Positions 38,967-48,161 of a stretch of 64,000 bases of DNA are shown here, one piece after another. How positions within the stretch are numbered: position 1 is the first letter of the stretch; every line of letters begins with the position of its first letter. The translations under genes were made by a program, and so were the position numbers. The DNA comes from Nocardioides thalensis (lineage in GTDB: Bacteria > Actinomycetota > Actinomycetes > Propionibacteriales > Nocardioidaceae): the NCBI RefSeq assembly GCF_013410655.1, contig NZ_JACCFP010000001.1:3681501-3745500 (forward strand), written 5' to 3'. The notes beneath the pieces were generated by a model. That model saw nothing but the letters and a program-made list of their open reading frames with translations, searched no databases and had not been told where the DNA came from.

Positions 38967-39854
38967 ATGGCCACCGCGGAGCTCGAGCTGCTCGATGGGG
39001 CGGCGGCGCTCGACGCCGTCCACGACGTACGACGCCGCTGCCTCGCGGCCGACGGCAACGACCCGGTCGACGAGGCCGGTCACCTGCGCCTCAAGCACGA
39101 CGGCCTGGACGGCGCCGCCAGCTGGGTGACCTCGGACGGGTTCGCCGTCCGCCGGGACGGGCAGCTGGACCTCGCGGTCGCGCCCGACGCGCGGGGCCAC
39201 GGCCTCGGGGGGCGGCTGGCGGCCGCGGCGCTCGCGGAGCCGGGCCCACTGTCGGCGTGGTCGCACGGCGACCACCCCGCCGCGGCCGTGATCGCGCAGC
39301 GGTCCGGTCTCGACCGGGTGCGCGAGCTGTGGGTCATGCGCCGGCCCAGCGACGTGCCCCTGCCCGAGCAGGCACCACTGCCCGGCGTGACGATCCGGTC
39401 CTACGCCGGCGGCACCGACGACGCCGCGATCCTGGCCGTCAACGCCGCTGCGTTCGCCGACCACCCCGAGCAGGGCTCGCTCGACGAGGCCGGGCTCGCC
39501 GAGAGGATGCGGGAGCCGTGGTTCGACCCGTCCGGCCTGCTGCTCGCGGTCGACGAGACCGGTGACCTGCTCGGCTTCCACTGGACGAAGCGGCACGACG
39601 AGACGCGCGGCGAGGTCTACGTCGTGGGCATCGCGCCGGCGGCCCAGGGGCGCGGCCTGGGCCGCGAGCTGACGCTCGCCGGCCTCCACTTCCTGGTCCG
39701 CCGCGGCGCCCGCGAGGTGGTGTTGTACGTCGAGTCGGACAACGAACCGGCGTTGCACGTCTACCGCGGGCTCGAGTTCGCGCACGCGGCGGCGGACACC
39801 CATGTGCAGTACCGACGTTCGAGTACGGCGGTCACGGAGGCTTCCGGTCGGTAA
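38967..39854 (+). CDS. mshD: Mycothiol synthase
   Basis: A 295-residue protein of two GNAT domains. The first has APDARGHGLGGRL, the second VVGIAPAAQGRGLGRELTLA (acetyl-CoA loops), and the C-terminal LYVESDNEPALHVYRGLEF is typical of MshD. The enzyme acetylates Cys-GlcN-Ins to give mycothiol, the thiol of actinobacteria, in the cytoplasm. ATG 38967 has GAGGG just before it and a TATGGT box 6 nt further up, so initiation may be leaderless. Confidence 0.93.
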   Translation: MATAELELLDGAAALDAVHDVRRRCLAADGNDPVDEAGHLRLKHDGLDGAASWVTSDGFAVRRDGQLDLAVAPDARGHGLGGRLAAAALAEPGPLSAWSHGDHPAAAVIAQRSGLDRVRELWVMRRPSDVPLPEQAPLPGVTIRSYAGGTDDAAILAVNAAAFADHPEQGSLDEAGLAERMREPWFDPSGLLLAVDETGDLLGFHWTKRHDETRGEVYVVGIAPAAQGRGLGRELTLAGLHFLVRRGAREVVLYVESDNEPALHVYRGLEFAHAAADTHVQYRRSSTAVTEASGR

Positions 39855-39865
39855 CATCAGTTCAC

Positions 39866-42800
39866 ATGAGCTCCGTCACCAGCGGCGAGCCGACGCCTGA
39901 GGGTGCTCGGAACGCTGCGGCGCGCCGTGGGCGCGGTCGGGGCGGGCTCCCCTGGCGACGGCGGCACGACGACGCCCCGGTCGTCGCCCAGCTGACCGAG
40001 GAGGACGTCGAGGCGATCATCCGCCGCAGCGTCGACATCGGCGACCAGGACGACCAGGACGACCAGGACGCCGACGACCTGCCGGTCGACCGCCCTGTCG
40101 ACGACGCGCCCGGGCACGCGGACGACCACGACCAGGACATCGACGAGGACCCCGACGAGGACATCGTCGGCAGCGTGGAGAGCCGCACCGGCCCGCGCCC
40201 GGCAGCGAGCGACGACGAGTTCGACTGGTCGGCGGTCGCGACCGCCGACGCACCCGGCGACGACGAGGACGACGAGCCCGCCCTGACCGGTGACGCCCGG
40301 CACGCCCGCGACGACGAGGACGCGACCGCGTCCGAGGCCGACGAGGTCGTGCTGTCCCGGCTGGGCTCCCTGGGTGAGCGCACCCCCGACGACGAGCCCG
40401 AACCGGGCCAGGCGGTCTTCACCCACGACTTCGACCCGCTGACCGCGCCCCTGCCGGGCCTCGCCGACGACGAGGACGAGTCGTTCGCGAGTGCGGAGGA
40501 GCAGCAGGACCCGGCCCACGTCGCCGAGCGCTCGAAGAGCCCGCTGACCGACCGCCTGGACGAGGCTGCATCGGAGCCCGTGGGCGACGACCGGTCGATC
40601 GACCAGCTGGTCGTGTCGGCCTTCGCCGACAGCGCCGCCGACCGACCGGAGGCCGACGCCGACGGTGAGGCGCCGATGGCCGACGAGGAGTTCGCGGCGC
40701 TCTCCTACGCCTCGGTCGCACCGGTCGACCCCCTCGAGGCCGCCCCGCAGCCTGCTGACGAGACCGGCATCGACACCGATGACGAGACCGACGCCAGCGA
40801 GACCACGGAGGTCGCCGACGAGGCGGCGTCGGCACCGGCTGTCCCGACGGCACGGGCCGCGGAGGACGACGACGACTTCACCACCGACGACACGCTCGCC
40901 GCGCAACGCGTGATCGCCCAGGCGGTCGACCTGGGCTTCAGCGAGCCGCTCCCGAGCGACACCCACCGGCGGTTGTGGCACCGCCGCAAGGAGACCGGAC
41001 CGCGCCCGACCCGTCCGGTCGTCGACGAGCCGGTGGGCGTGTCCGGATCAATCGCGCCCCCGCCGCTCGACCCGGGCGCGGTCGACGTCGCCAGCACCGA
41101 GGCCGCCGCCGCAGCGGCAGCCCGGCTCCGGCGCGACGCGGAGCTCGCAGCCGCCGAGCAGGCGGCCGAGCGGATCGCCGCCGAGGAGGCGGCGCAGCGA
41201 GCCGCCCAGGCCCGCGAGGAAGCCGACCGGCTTGCCCGCGAGCAGGCGGAGACGGCCGCCGAGGCCCATCGCGCGCTGGCCGAGGCCGAGGCCACCGCCC
41301 TCCGGGCCGCCCAGGCACGCGAGGTCGCCGAGCAGGCCGCCCGCAACCTCGCCGCGGCCGCCGACGCCGAGGCGTCGCGGCGCGAGGAGGCCGAGCGGCT
41401 GGCGCAGGAGCAGGCAGCACGGGCCGCGGCGGCGTACGCCGACCGCGAGGCCGCCGAGGCTCTGGCCCGCGAGCAGAGCGACCTCGCCGCCCAGGCGGCC
41501 GCCGCCCGCCAGTCGGCCGAGGCGACGGCCGAGGAGTTCGCACGCGCTGCCCAGCGGGCCCACGAGGAGCGTGCCAACGCGGAGGAGCGGGCCCGGGCCC
41601 TGGCCGAGGCGGCCGCGGAGGCTGCCGCCGAGCACGCCCGGCTCGCCCAGGACGCCCACGAGCAGCGGATGATCGCCGAGCGCGCCGCCGCCGAGCAGGC
41701 CGAGCGCGCCCGGGTCGCGCTGGAGAGCTCGGAGGCGGCGACCGCCGCGCTCACCGAGGCCCGTCAGGCGGCCACCGCCCACGAGCAGGAGATCGCCGCG
41801 GTCCGCGCCGACCTGCTGCGCGCCGAGCAGCGGGCGCTCGAGCACGCCGTCGCGCGAGCCGAGGCCGAGCGCGAGGCCGCCGCTCAGGCGGTCGCGCGCG
41901 CCGAGGCGGAGGCACGCGCCGCCGCACTTGCCCACGAGGTGTCCGAGGCCCGCGCTGCCGCACTCGAGTCCGCGGCCCAGGCGGAAACCGCGGCCGTGGC
42001 TGCGGCCGCGGCTGCGGCCGCCGACGCCCAGGAGGCAGCACGGCTCGAGGCCGTCGAGGTCGCTCGCCGCGAGGAAGAGGCACGGCTCGCGGCCGAGGCT
42101 GCCGCCCGCGCCGAGGCCGAGGAGGCCGCCCGGCTCGAGGCCGAGGAGGCCGCGCGGCTCGAGGAGGAGGCCCGCGCCCGCGCCGCAGCCGAGGAGGAGG
42201 CACGGCTCGCCGCCGAGGCAGCAGCCCGCGCCGAGGCCGAGGAAGCCGCCCGGCTGGAGGCCGAGGAGGCCGCGCGGCTCGAGGAGGAGGCCCGCGCCCG
42301 CGCCGCAGCCGAGGAGGAGGCCCGGCTCGAGGCGGAGCAGGCCGCCCGCGCCGAGGAGGAGGCCCGCGCAGCCGCCGAGGAGGCCGCCCGCGCAGAGGTC
42401 GAGGAGGCCGCCCTCGCGAGCGTGGTGCAGGAGGCCGACGAGACCGACACCGACCAGGCCCTGCCCGACGACCCGGCCGAGGCCGACGCCGCGCCGGCGT
42501 CGACCGAGCCGCGTCCCGCGGTCGGCATCGGCGAGTCGCTGCTCGACCGGTGGCGCAGCTCCTGGCGTCCCGAGGACGAGGTCGACCCGCTCGATGTCGC
42601 GCCTGCCGGGGCGGCCGCGGCCGACCTGCTCGCCGACGAGCCGACGGCGGACGAGGTCGCCCTGGTCGAGGAGGAGCCCGCCGACGAGGTCGAGGACCAG
42701 CCTGCCGACGAGGTCGTCGCCGAGGTCGAGGTCGACGACGAGCCGGTCGCCGAGGCGGCCGAGGACGAGGCCGGCGAGGACGACGTCGACGACGAGTACG

Positions 42801-43504
42801 ACGCGTTCTTCGACGAGGAGCTCGACGACGACGACTTCGAGGCCGACTTCACGGACGACTTCCCGGACGATGCTGACGCCCTCGCCGAGGACGAGGCGGA
42901 GCTCGAGGGTGACGACGAGCTCGACGAGATCCGGGGCGAGGCCGAGCTCGACGACGAGGACGAGGGCCACGACGAGGACCAGGACGAGGCCGCGGTCGCG
43001 GTCGTGACCGCGCCGGCCGCGAGGACGGCCCGCCCGGCAGCCACCGCCGCTCCGACGGTGATCACCGAGGGCAAGCACGCGCCCTACCACTCCAAGCGCG
43101 GCACCGACGCCCTCGCTCCGCTCGCGATCCTCGTCGCCATCGCGTGCGCCGCGGTGGTCGGCCGGATGGCCTGGCTCGACACCCTGCGCGACGACATCCC
43201 GCTCGCCACCGCGTTGACGGTCACCGCAGCGGTGCTCCTGCTCTACGCCCTGCGGGCCAGCGGCACCTCGCGGTCGGTGCACCTCGACGAGCGCGGCACG
43301 CTGAAGGTCACCAAGGGCGAGATGACCAGCACCTTCGACCTCACCAGCCCGTCCACCACCCTGGAGCGCGTCGGCGAGCCCGGCCAGAAGAGCTGGCGGA
43401 TCCTCATCCTGCGGCGGAGCCTCGCCCCCGTCGTGATCGACAGCAAGACCGTCGACTCCCGCAGCTTCACGGAGGCGCTTCGCCAGTGGCGTCCGGACCT
43501 GTAG
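39866..43504 (+). CDS. Large acidic coiled-coil membrane protein (1212 residues)
   Basis: No known family recognised for most of the length. Residues 1-400 are Asp/Glu-rich and probably disordered. About 410-850 is an Ala/Glu/Arg helix of heptad type, including a nearly exact 40-residue tandem repeat at about 739-818. About 860-1060 is very acidic. Two membrane helices follow at about 1085-1105 and 1115-1135. The last 75 residues (FDLTSPSTTLERVG, ILILRRSLAPVVID, LRQWRPDL) form a small beta domain that also ends the next gene's product. A TAACAT box is 8 nt before ATG 39866, so it may be leaderless. It looks like a cytoplasmic scaffold anchored by its C-terminus; role unknown. Confidence 0.8.
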   Translation: MSSVTSGEPTPEGARNAAARRGRGRGGLPWRRRHDDAPVVAQLTEEDVEAIIRRSVDIGDQDDQDDQDADDLPVDRPVDDAPGHADDHDQDIDEDPDEDIVGSVESRTGPRPAASDDEFDWSAVATADAPGDDEDDEPALTGDARHARDDEDATASEADEVVLSRLGSLGERTPDDEPEPGQAVFTHDFDPLTAPLPGLADDEDESFASAEEQQDPAHVAERSKSPLTDRLDEAASEPVGDDRSIDQLVVSAFADSAADRPEADADGEAPMADEEFAALSYASVAPVDPLEAAPQPADETGIDTDDETDASETTEVADEAASAPAVPTARAAEDDDDFTTDDTLAAQRVIAQAVDLGFSEPLPSDTHRRLWHRRKETGPRPTRPVVDEPVGVSGSIAPPPLDPGAVDVASTEAAAAAAARLRRDAELAAAEQAAERIAAEEAAQRAAQAREEADRLAREQAETAAEAHRALAEAEATALRAAQAREVAEQAARNLAAAADAEASRREEAERLAQEQAARAAAAYADREAAEALAREQSDLAAQAAAARQSAEATAEEFARAAQRAHEERANAEERARALAEAAAEAAAEHARLAQDAHEQRMIAERAAAEQAERARVALESSEAATAALTEARQAATAHEQEIAAVRADLLRAEQRALEHAVARAEAEREAAAQAVARAEAEARAAALAHEVSEARAAALESAAQAETAAVAAAAAAAADAQEAARLEAVEVARREEEARLAAEAAARAEAEEAARLEAEEAARLEEEARARAAAEEEARLAAEAAARAEAEEAARLEAEEAARLEEEARARAAAEEEARLEAEQAARAEEEARAAAEEAARAEVEEAALASVVQEADETDTDQALPDDPAEADAAPASTEPRPAVGIGESLLDRWRSSWRPEDEVDPLDVAPAGAAAADLLADEPTADEVALVEEEPADEVEDQPADEVVAEVEVDDEPVAEAAEDEAGEDDVDDEYDAFFDEELDDDDFEADFTDDFPDDADALAEDEAELEGDDELDEIRGEAELDDEDEGHDEDQDEAAVAVVTAPAARTARPAATAAPTVITEGKHAPYHSKRGTDALAPLAILVAIACAAVVGRMAWLDTLRDDIPLATALTVTAAVLLLYALRASGTSRSVHLDERGTLKVTKGEMTSTFDLTSPSTTLERVGEPGQKSWRILILRRSLAPVVIDSKTVDSRSFTEALRQWRPDL
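42081..42330 (+). repeat. 120-bp tandem repeat inside the coiled-coil gene
   Basis: The segment starting CACGGCTCGC at 42081 recurs at 42201 with only a few differences, and a third partial copy starts at 42321. The period of 120 bp encodes 40 residues of the Ala/Glu helix, close to 11-residue or heptad phasing. It suggests recent in-frame duplication and a length that may vary between strains. Confidence 0.75.
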
Positions 43505-44112
43505 AGCACCCCAGCGAGGAGCAGCTGCTCGCCGAGCTCGACGAGATGGCTCGGAGATGCGTGTCCGCGGAGAAGCGCGCCGAGGCCGCGGAGAAGCGGG
43601 CGGCCGAGCTCGACGCGGAGGTCGCTCGGCTCCGCGCCGAGGCAGAGAGCCGGCCCGCGCACGACGACATGGTCTTCTTCGAGGGCGAGCCGACGAGCCC
43701 GGCGGACGACGAGGGTGACGCGCGCGTCGTCTCTCTCGCTCTGGGCTCCACGGCCGTCGTCTCCGCCATGGTGACGCTGCTCGCGCTGCTCAACGGCAAC
43801 CTGTTCACCACGTTCGGCTACGTGATGATCGCGCTCACCATCGGCCTGGCGATCGCGGCCACCCGCTCCCGGTCGCAGCCGGTCGACGTCCACATCACCA
43901 ACGGTGTGGTGTACGCCGAGCGCGGCGGGTCGTCGTACCGCTTCGACCTGAAGAACGACTCCACCCGCGTGGAGATGGACGGCAGCCCCGGCGACTCCTA
44001 CTGGCAGGTGCGGTTCCTGCGCCGCAACATGGACCCGCTCGTCGTCGACGACGACATGGTCGACCCGGCGTCCTTCGTGGCCCAGCTCCGGCAGTACCGC
44101 CCGGCCCTGTAG
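43486..44112 (+). CDS. Coiled-coil membrane protein paralogous to the C-terminus of the upstream gene
   Basis: A 208-residue protein: a short coiled coil (about 8-55, EKRAEAAEKRAAELDAEVAR), two membrane helices (about 85-125) and a C-terminal beta domain. The end of the domain (FDLKNDSTRVEM, VRFLRRNMDPLVVD, LRQYRPAL) aligns with the end of the 1212-residue protein. GTG 43486 is chosen because GGAGG lies about 10 nt upstream; it overlaps the preceding stop by 19 nt, so the two are translationally coupled and probably form a complex. No family recognised. Confidence 0.8.
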   Translation: MASGPVEHPSEEQLLAELDEMARRCVSAEKRAEAAEKRAAELDAEVARLRAEAESRPAHDDMVFFEGEPTSPADDEGDARVVSLALGSTAVVSAMVTLLALLNGNLFTTFGYVMIALTIGLAIAATRSRSQPVDVHITNGVVYAERGGSSYRFDLKNDSTRVEMDGSPGDSYWQVRFLRRNMDPLVVDDDMVDPASFVAQLRQYRPAL

Positions 44113-44118
44113 AGAAGC

Positions 44119-45153
44119 TCAGCCGAGCGCCTTGCGCACGTGCTCGGCGATCTCGAGCACCGCGGCACGACTGCTCGAGCCGACGCCCACGATGTTGAGG
44201 AAGCCGTGGATCTGGTCGGGGAAGCGCTGGAGCTCGACCGCCACGCCCGCGTCGGACAGGCGACGGGCGTAGCTCTCGCCCTCGTCGCGGAGCGGGTCGA
44301 AGCCGGCGGTGACGACGTACGCCGCCGCGAGGCCCTGCGGCAGGTCGGCCGCGAGCAGCTGCACCCGCTCGTCGTCGCGCTCGGCGTCGGTCGGCAGGTA
44401 GACGTCGTTCACGTGGTCCATGAAGTCGCGGGTCAGGTAGTAGCCCTCGCCGAACAGCTCCAGGCTCTTCGTCGCGCGCCTGGGTTCGGTGCACGGGTAG
44501 ATGAGCAGCTGCCACGCGAGCGGCGTACCGGCCCGGGCGGCTGCGATCGCCGTCCACGCGGCGATGTTGCCGCCGGCGGAGTCGCCGGCCACCCCGAGAC
44601 GCGCGGGGTCGGCGTCGAGCTCCTCGGCGTTGTCGACCACCCAGCGGTGGGCGGCGACGGCGTCGTCGAACGCGGCGGGGAACGCGGCCTCGGGGCCGCA
44701 GTGGTACTCGACCGCGAGCACCGGCACGCCCGACTCCTCGGCGAGCACGCGACAGGGCGGGTCGTGCGACTCCAGGTCGCCGTTGAGGAAGCCGCCGCCG
44801 TGGAAGAACAGGAGCAGCGGGCCGGGTCCGGAGGTCACCCCGGGTGAGGTGGGGACGTAGAGCCGTGCGGGCAGGCCGGCGACCTCGAGCTCCCGGACCT
44901 CGCCGATCGGCTGCCGCCCGCCGACGACCCTCGTGTTCTCGAGCATGTCGCGCCGGCTCTTCTCGAGCGGGGGCTGGCTGACCAGGCCCTGCTTGCGGGC
45001 GAGCCGCTGCAGGCGCAGCATCAGCTGGAGGTCGGCGGCCAGCGGCTCCCCGTCCTGTACGTCGGGCCGGCCGCCGAGCCGACGCTGCACACGCTCGGGC
45101 AGGGCCAGCAGGGCGTTGAGGGTCCGCGCCTCGACGGCGCTCCGGATGCTCAC
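44119..45153 (-). CDS. Alpha/beta hydrolase, hormone-sensitive-lipase family esterase
   Basis: A 344-residue esterase with the oxyanion motif FFHGGGFLNGD, nucleophile elbow GVAGDSAGGNIAAW, Asp in DPLRDEG and His in QIHGFLNIVG. This is the full HSL (family IV) set. The substrate is unknown, probably short acyl esters. GTG 45153 is preceded by TAGGGT with 7 nt between, so the message is likely leaderless. It converges with the small membrane protein gene with a 6-nt gap. Confidence 0.9.
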   Translation of the reverse strand: MSIRSAVEARTLNALLALPERVQRRLGGRPDVQDGEPLAADLQLMLRLQRLARKQGLVSQPPLEKSRRDMLENTRVVGGRQPIGEVRELEVAGLPARLYVPTSPGVTSGPGPLLLFFHGGGFLNGDLESHDPPCRVLAEESGVPVLAVEYHCGPEAAFPAAFDDAVAAHRWVVDNAEELDADPARLGVAGDSAGGNIAAWTAIAAARAGTPLAWQLLIYPCTEPRRATKSLELFGEGYYLTRDFMDHVNDVYLPTDAERDDERVQLLAADLPQGLAAAYVVTAGFDPLRDEGESYARRLSDAGVAVELQRFPDQIHGFLNIVGVGSSSRAAVLEIAEHVRKALG

Positions 45154-45219
45154 GGGAGCGACCCTAGCCCCGATCCAGGTGCGATCGCCGGTCCGGACCT
45201 GCGATCGTCGTCACTCCCC

Positions 45220-45241
45220 GTTCACCCGCGGGTGGGAGACT
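45220..45241 (+). promoter_or_regulatory. Possible degenerate PHO box before ppk
   Basis: GTTCACCCGCG at 45220-45230 is a good half-site of the actinobacterial PhoP box (11-bp units starting GTTCACC), but the adjoining GGTGGGAGACT is a poor second unit. It ends just before ATG 45249, so if real it would more likely repress or mark a nearby promoter. Confidence 0.25.
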
Positions 45242-45248
45242 TCCCCGC

Positions 45249-47441
45249 ATGTCGTTGGAGATGCTGCCCGACCCGGTGGACGACGCTGTCGGGCCCACGG
45301 TCCCCGAGCGTGCCGCGGGTGCGCACGCGGCGGCGCCCGACGCGGCGACGTACGACGCGGCGGCGTACGTCCCCGACCCGACGATCGTCGCCGAGATCGA
45401 GGCGGTCGCGGACCGCTACATCGACCGCGAGCTGTCCTGGCTGCGGTTCAACGAGCGGGTCCTCGAGCTGGCGGAGGACCCCGAGCTGCCGCTGCTGGAG
45501 CGCACGCGGTTCCTCGCGATCTTCACCAGCAACCTCGACGAGTTCTTCATGGTCCGCGTCGCGGGCCTCAAGCGCCGGATCGCGACCGGCCTGGCCGTCC
45601 GCGCGGCGTCGGGGATGATGCCCCGCGAGGTCCTCGAGAAGATCTGGCTGCGCTCGGAGGAGCTGAGCCAGCGGCACGCCCGGGCGTTCCGGGAGGAGAT
45701 CGTCCCCGCGCTGCGCGACCACGGCATCGAGCTGCTCCGGTGGACCGACCTCGACCGGGACGAGCAGAAGGCCTGCAAGCGGTTGTTCAAGGAGCGCATC
45801 TTCCCGGTGCTGACGCCGCTGGCCGTCGACCCCGCGCACCCGTTCCCCTACATCTCGGGCCTCTCGCTCAACCTCGCGGTGATCATCCGCAACCCCAAGA
45901 CGGGCAAGGAGCACTTCGCCCGCGTGAAGGTGCCCTCCAACTTCGACCGGTTCGTGCCGCTGGGCAACGCGCGCTTCGTGCCGTTGGAGGACGTGATCCG
46001 CGAGCACCTCGGGCGTCTCTTCCCCGGCATGGAGGTGCTCGAGGCCCACACGTTCCGGGTCACCCGCAACGAGGACCTGGAGGTCGAGGAGGACGACGCC
46101 GAGAACCTCCTCACCGCCCTGGAGAAGGAGCTGCTGCGGCGCAAGTTCGGCCCGCCGGTGCGGCTCGAGGTCGAGGAGTCGATCGCCCCCTCCGTGCTCG
46201 AGCTGTTGGTGTCGGAGCTCGACGTCTCCGCCGACGAGGTGTTCACCCTCCCGGGGCCGCTCGACCTGCGCGGACTGCACGGCATCGCCGACCTGCCTCG
46301 CGAGGAGCTGAAGTACCCCTCGTTCGTGCCCTCGACCCACCAGGCCCTGGCCGAGGTCGAGTCGTCCGCGCCGGTCGACGTGTTCAAGGCGCTGCGACGG
46401 CGCGACGTGCTGCTGCACCACCCCTATGACTCGTTCGCCACGTCGGTGCAGCGGTTCATCGAGCAGGCGGCCGCCGACCCGCACGTGCTCGCGATCAAGC
46501 AGACGCTCTACCGCACGTCGGGCGACTCGCCGATCATCGACGCCCTGATCGACGCCGCCGAGGCCGGCAAGCAGGTGCTGGTGCTCGTCGAGATCAAGGC
46601 CCGCTTCGACGAGCAGGCCAACATCCGCTGGGCGCGCAAGCTCGAGCAGGCCGGCTGCCACGTCGTCTACGGCCTGGTGGGCCTGAAGACGCACTGCAAG
46701 CTGGCGATGGTGGTGCGCGACGAGCCCGACGGCATCCGCCGCTACACCCACATCGGCACCGGCAACTACAACCCCAAGACCTCGCGGATGTACGAGGACC
46801 TGGGCCTGCTGACCACCGACGACACGATCGGCGAGGACGTCGCCCACCTGTTCAACAACCTGTCCGGCTGGAGCCGCAAGGCGACCTACGACCGACTGCT
46901 CGTCGCCCCCGACTCGGTCCGCTCGGGGCTCATCGAGCAGGTCCACGCGGAGATCGCCCACCACAAGGCCGGACGACCCGCGGGCATCCGGATCAAGGCC
47001 AACTCTCTCGTCGACGAGCAGGTCATCGACGCGCTCTACCTCGCCTCGCGGGAGGGCGTGAAGGTCGACCTGGTCACCCGCGGCATCTGCGCGCTGCGCC
47101 CGGGCGTGCCCGGCCTGTCGGAGAACATCACGGTCAGGTCGATCCTGGGCCGGTTCCTCGAGCACAGCCGGGCCTTCTGGTTCGCCAACGCCGGCGACCC
47201 GGTGGCCTGGATCGGCTCGGCCGACATGATGCACCGCAACCTCGACCGCCGGGTCGAGGTGCTCGTCCAGCTGCCGCAGAAGGCGAAGGAGGAGGTGCAG
47301 GCCCTGCTCGACCTCTCGTTCGCCCCCGACACCGAGGCCTGGGAGCTCCAGCCGAGCGGCGAGTGGGTCCGCAACGACGGCCCGGTGCACCTCCAGCAGG
47401 CGCTGATCGAGCGGCAGCGCAGGCGGCGCTCGGCAGGCTGA
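45249..47441 (+). CDS. ppk1: Polyphosphate kinase 1
   Basis: A 730-residue PPK1 with a short variable N-terminus, then YIDRELSWLRFNERVLELAE, the standard N-domain start. Further motifs are HHPYDSFATSVQRFIEQAA, LKTHCKLAMVVR and HIGTGNYNPKT, whose His is the phosphorylated catalytic residue; RSILGRFLEHSRAFWF closes the active site. It reversibly makes polyphosphate from ATP. It stands upstream of the Pit phosphate importer genes and near pst and mutT1, as in other actinobacteria. Confidence 0.97.
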   Translation: MSLEMLPDPVDDAVGPTVPERAAGAHAAAPDAATYDAAAYVPDPTIVAEIEAVADRYIDRELSWLRFNERVLELAEDPELPLLERTRFLAIFTSNLDEFFMVRVAGLKRRIATGLAVRAASGMMPREVLEKIWLRSEELSQRHARAFREEIVPALRDHGIELLRWTDLDRDEQKACKRLFKERIFPVLTPLAVDPAHPFPYISGLSLNLAVIIRNPKTGKEHFARVKVPSNFDRFVPLGNARFVPLEDVIREHLGRLFPGMEVLEAHTFRVTRNEDLEVEEDDAENLLTALEKELLRRKFGPPVRLEVEESIAPSVLELLVSELDVSADEVFTLPGPLDLRGLHGIADLPREELKYPSFVPSTHQALAEVESSAPVDVFKALRRRDVLLHHPYDSFATSVQRFIEQAAADPHVLAIKQTLYRTSGDSPIIDALIDAAEAGKQVLVLVEIKARFDEQANIRWARKLEQAGCHVVYGLVGLKTHCKLAMVVRDEPDGIRRYTHIGTGNYNPKTSRMYEDLGLLTTDDTIGEDVAHLFNNLSGWSRKATYDRLLVAPDSVRSGLIEQVHAEIAHHKAGRPAGIRIKANSLVDEQVIDALYLASREGVKVDLVTRGICALRPGVPGLSENITVRSILGRFLEHSRAFWFANAGDPVAWIGSADMMHRNLDRRVEVLVQLPQKAKEEVQALLDLSFAPDTEAWELQPSGEWVRNDGPVHLQQALIERQRRRRSAG

Positions 47442-47452
47442 ACGCCGTACCA

Positions 47453-47478
47453 CCGGAGCGCCCGTTTGCGCTCCCCCG
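47453..47478 (+). terminator. Hairpin after ppk1
   Basis: CCGGAGCGC (47453-47461) and GCGCTCC (47468-47474) plus CCGG form a GC-rich stem around CCGTTT, starting 11 nt after the ppk1 stop. There is no U tract. TAGCAT at 47491-47496 downstream could be the -10 box for the next gene. Confidence 0.35.
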
Positions 47479-47530
47479 GCGTACACCCCCTAGCATGATC
47501 GCGTTCGCCTCCGCCTAACCGGGAGTACAT

Positions 47531-48148
47531 GTGCGCCTGCGTCTGCGACCCGCCGACACGTCGTTCTACGACCTGTTCGCCCGTTCCGCCGAGCACCTGG
47601 TCCGCGGTGCCGAGCTCTTGGCCGAGATGCTCTCGGAGTCCTCCGACAAGGAGGCCGTCGCGCAGCGCATGCGCGACGCCGAGCACGCGGCCGACGAGAC
47701 CACCCACGAGATCGTCAAGAAGGTCAACGCCACCTTCGTCACGCCGTTCGACCGCGAGGACATCTACGCCCTCGGCTCGGGCCTCGACGACATCATGGAC
47801 ATGATGGACGAGGCGGTCGACCTGATCCTCCTCTACGAGGTGAAGACGCTGCCCGCCGAGGTCTCGCAGCAGGTCGAGGTCATCCAGCGGTGCGCCGAGC
47901 TCACCGCCGAGGCGATGCCGCGGCTGCGCTCGATGAAGTCCCTCGAGGACTACTGGATCGAGATCAACCGGCTCGAGAACGCCGGCGACAAGAACCACCG
48001 CCGGATGCTCGCCACGCTGTTCTCCGGCGAGTACGCCACGATCGAGGTGCTCAAGCTCAAGGACGTCGTCGAGTCCCTCGAGGGCGCGATCGACGCGTTC
48101 GAGAAGGTCGCCAACATCGTCGAGCAGATCGCCGTCAAGGAAAGCTGA
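47531..48148 (+). CDS. PhoU-like DUF47 protein (Pit accessory)
   Basis: A 205-residue all-helical protein of the DUF47/PhoU-like family. HAADETTHEIVKKVNATFVT, FDREDIYALGSGLDDIMDMM and RLENAGDKNHRRMLATLF are its signature helices with acidic metal-binding residues. DUF47 proteins pair with Pit phosphate transporters and are thought to regulate their activity. The gene starts at GTG 47531 (GGGAG upstream) and ends 13 nt before pit. Confidence 0.92.
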   Translation: MRLRLRPADTSFYDLFARSAEHLVRGAELLAEMLSESSDKEAVAQRMRDAEHAADETTHEIVKKVNATFVTPFDREDIYALGSGLDDIMDMMDEAVDLILLYEVKTLPAEVSQQVEVIQRCAELTAEAMPRLRSMKSLEDYWIEINRLENAGDKNHRRMLATLFSGEYATIEVLKLKDVVESLEGAIDAFEKVANIVEQIAVKES

Positions 48149-48161
48149 ACCAGGCCTCCGG

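Noticed and set aside
41048..43282. Long open frames antisense to the 1212-residue coiled-coil gene
   Set aside because: They arise from the GC-rich repetitive codons; the sense strand has the coherent protein with membrane helices and a conserved C-terminal domain.
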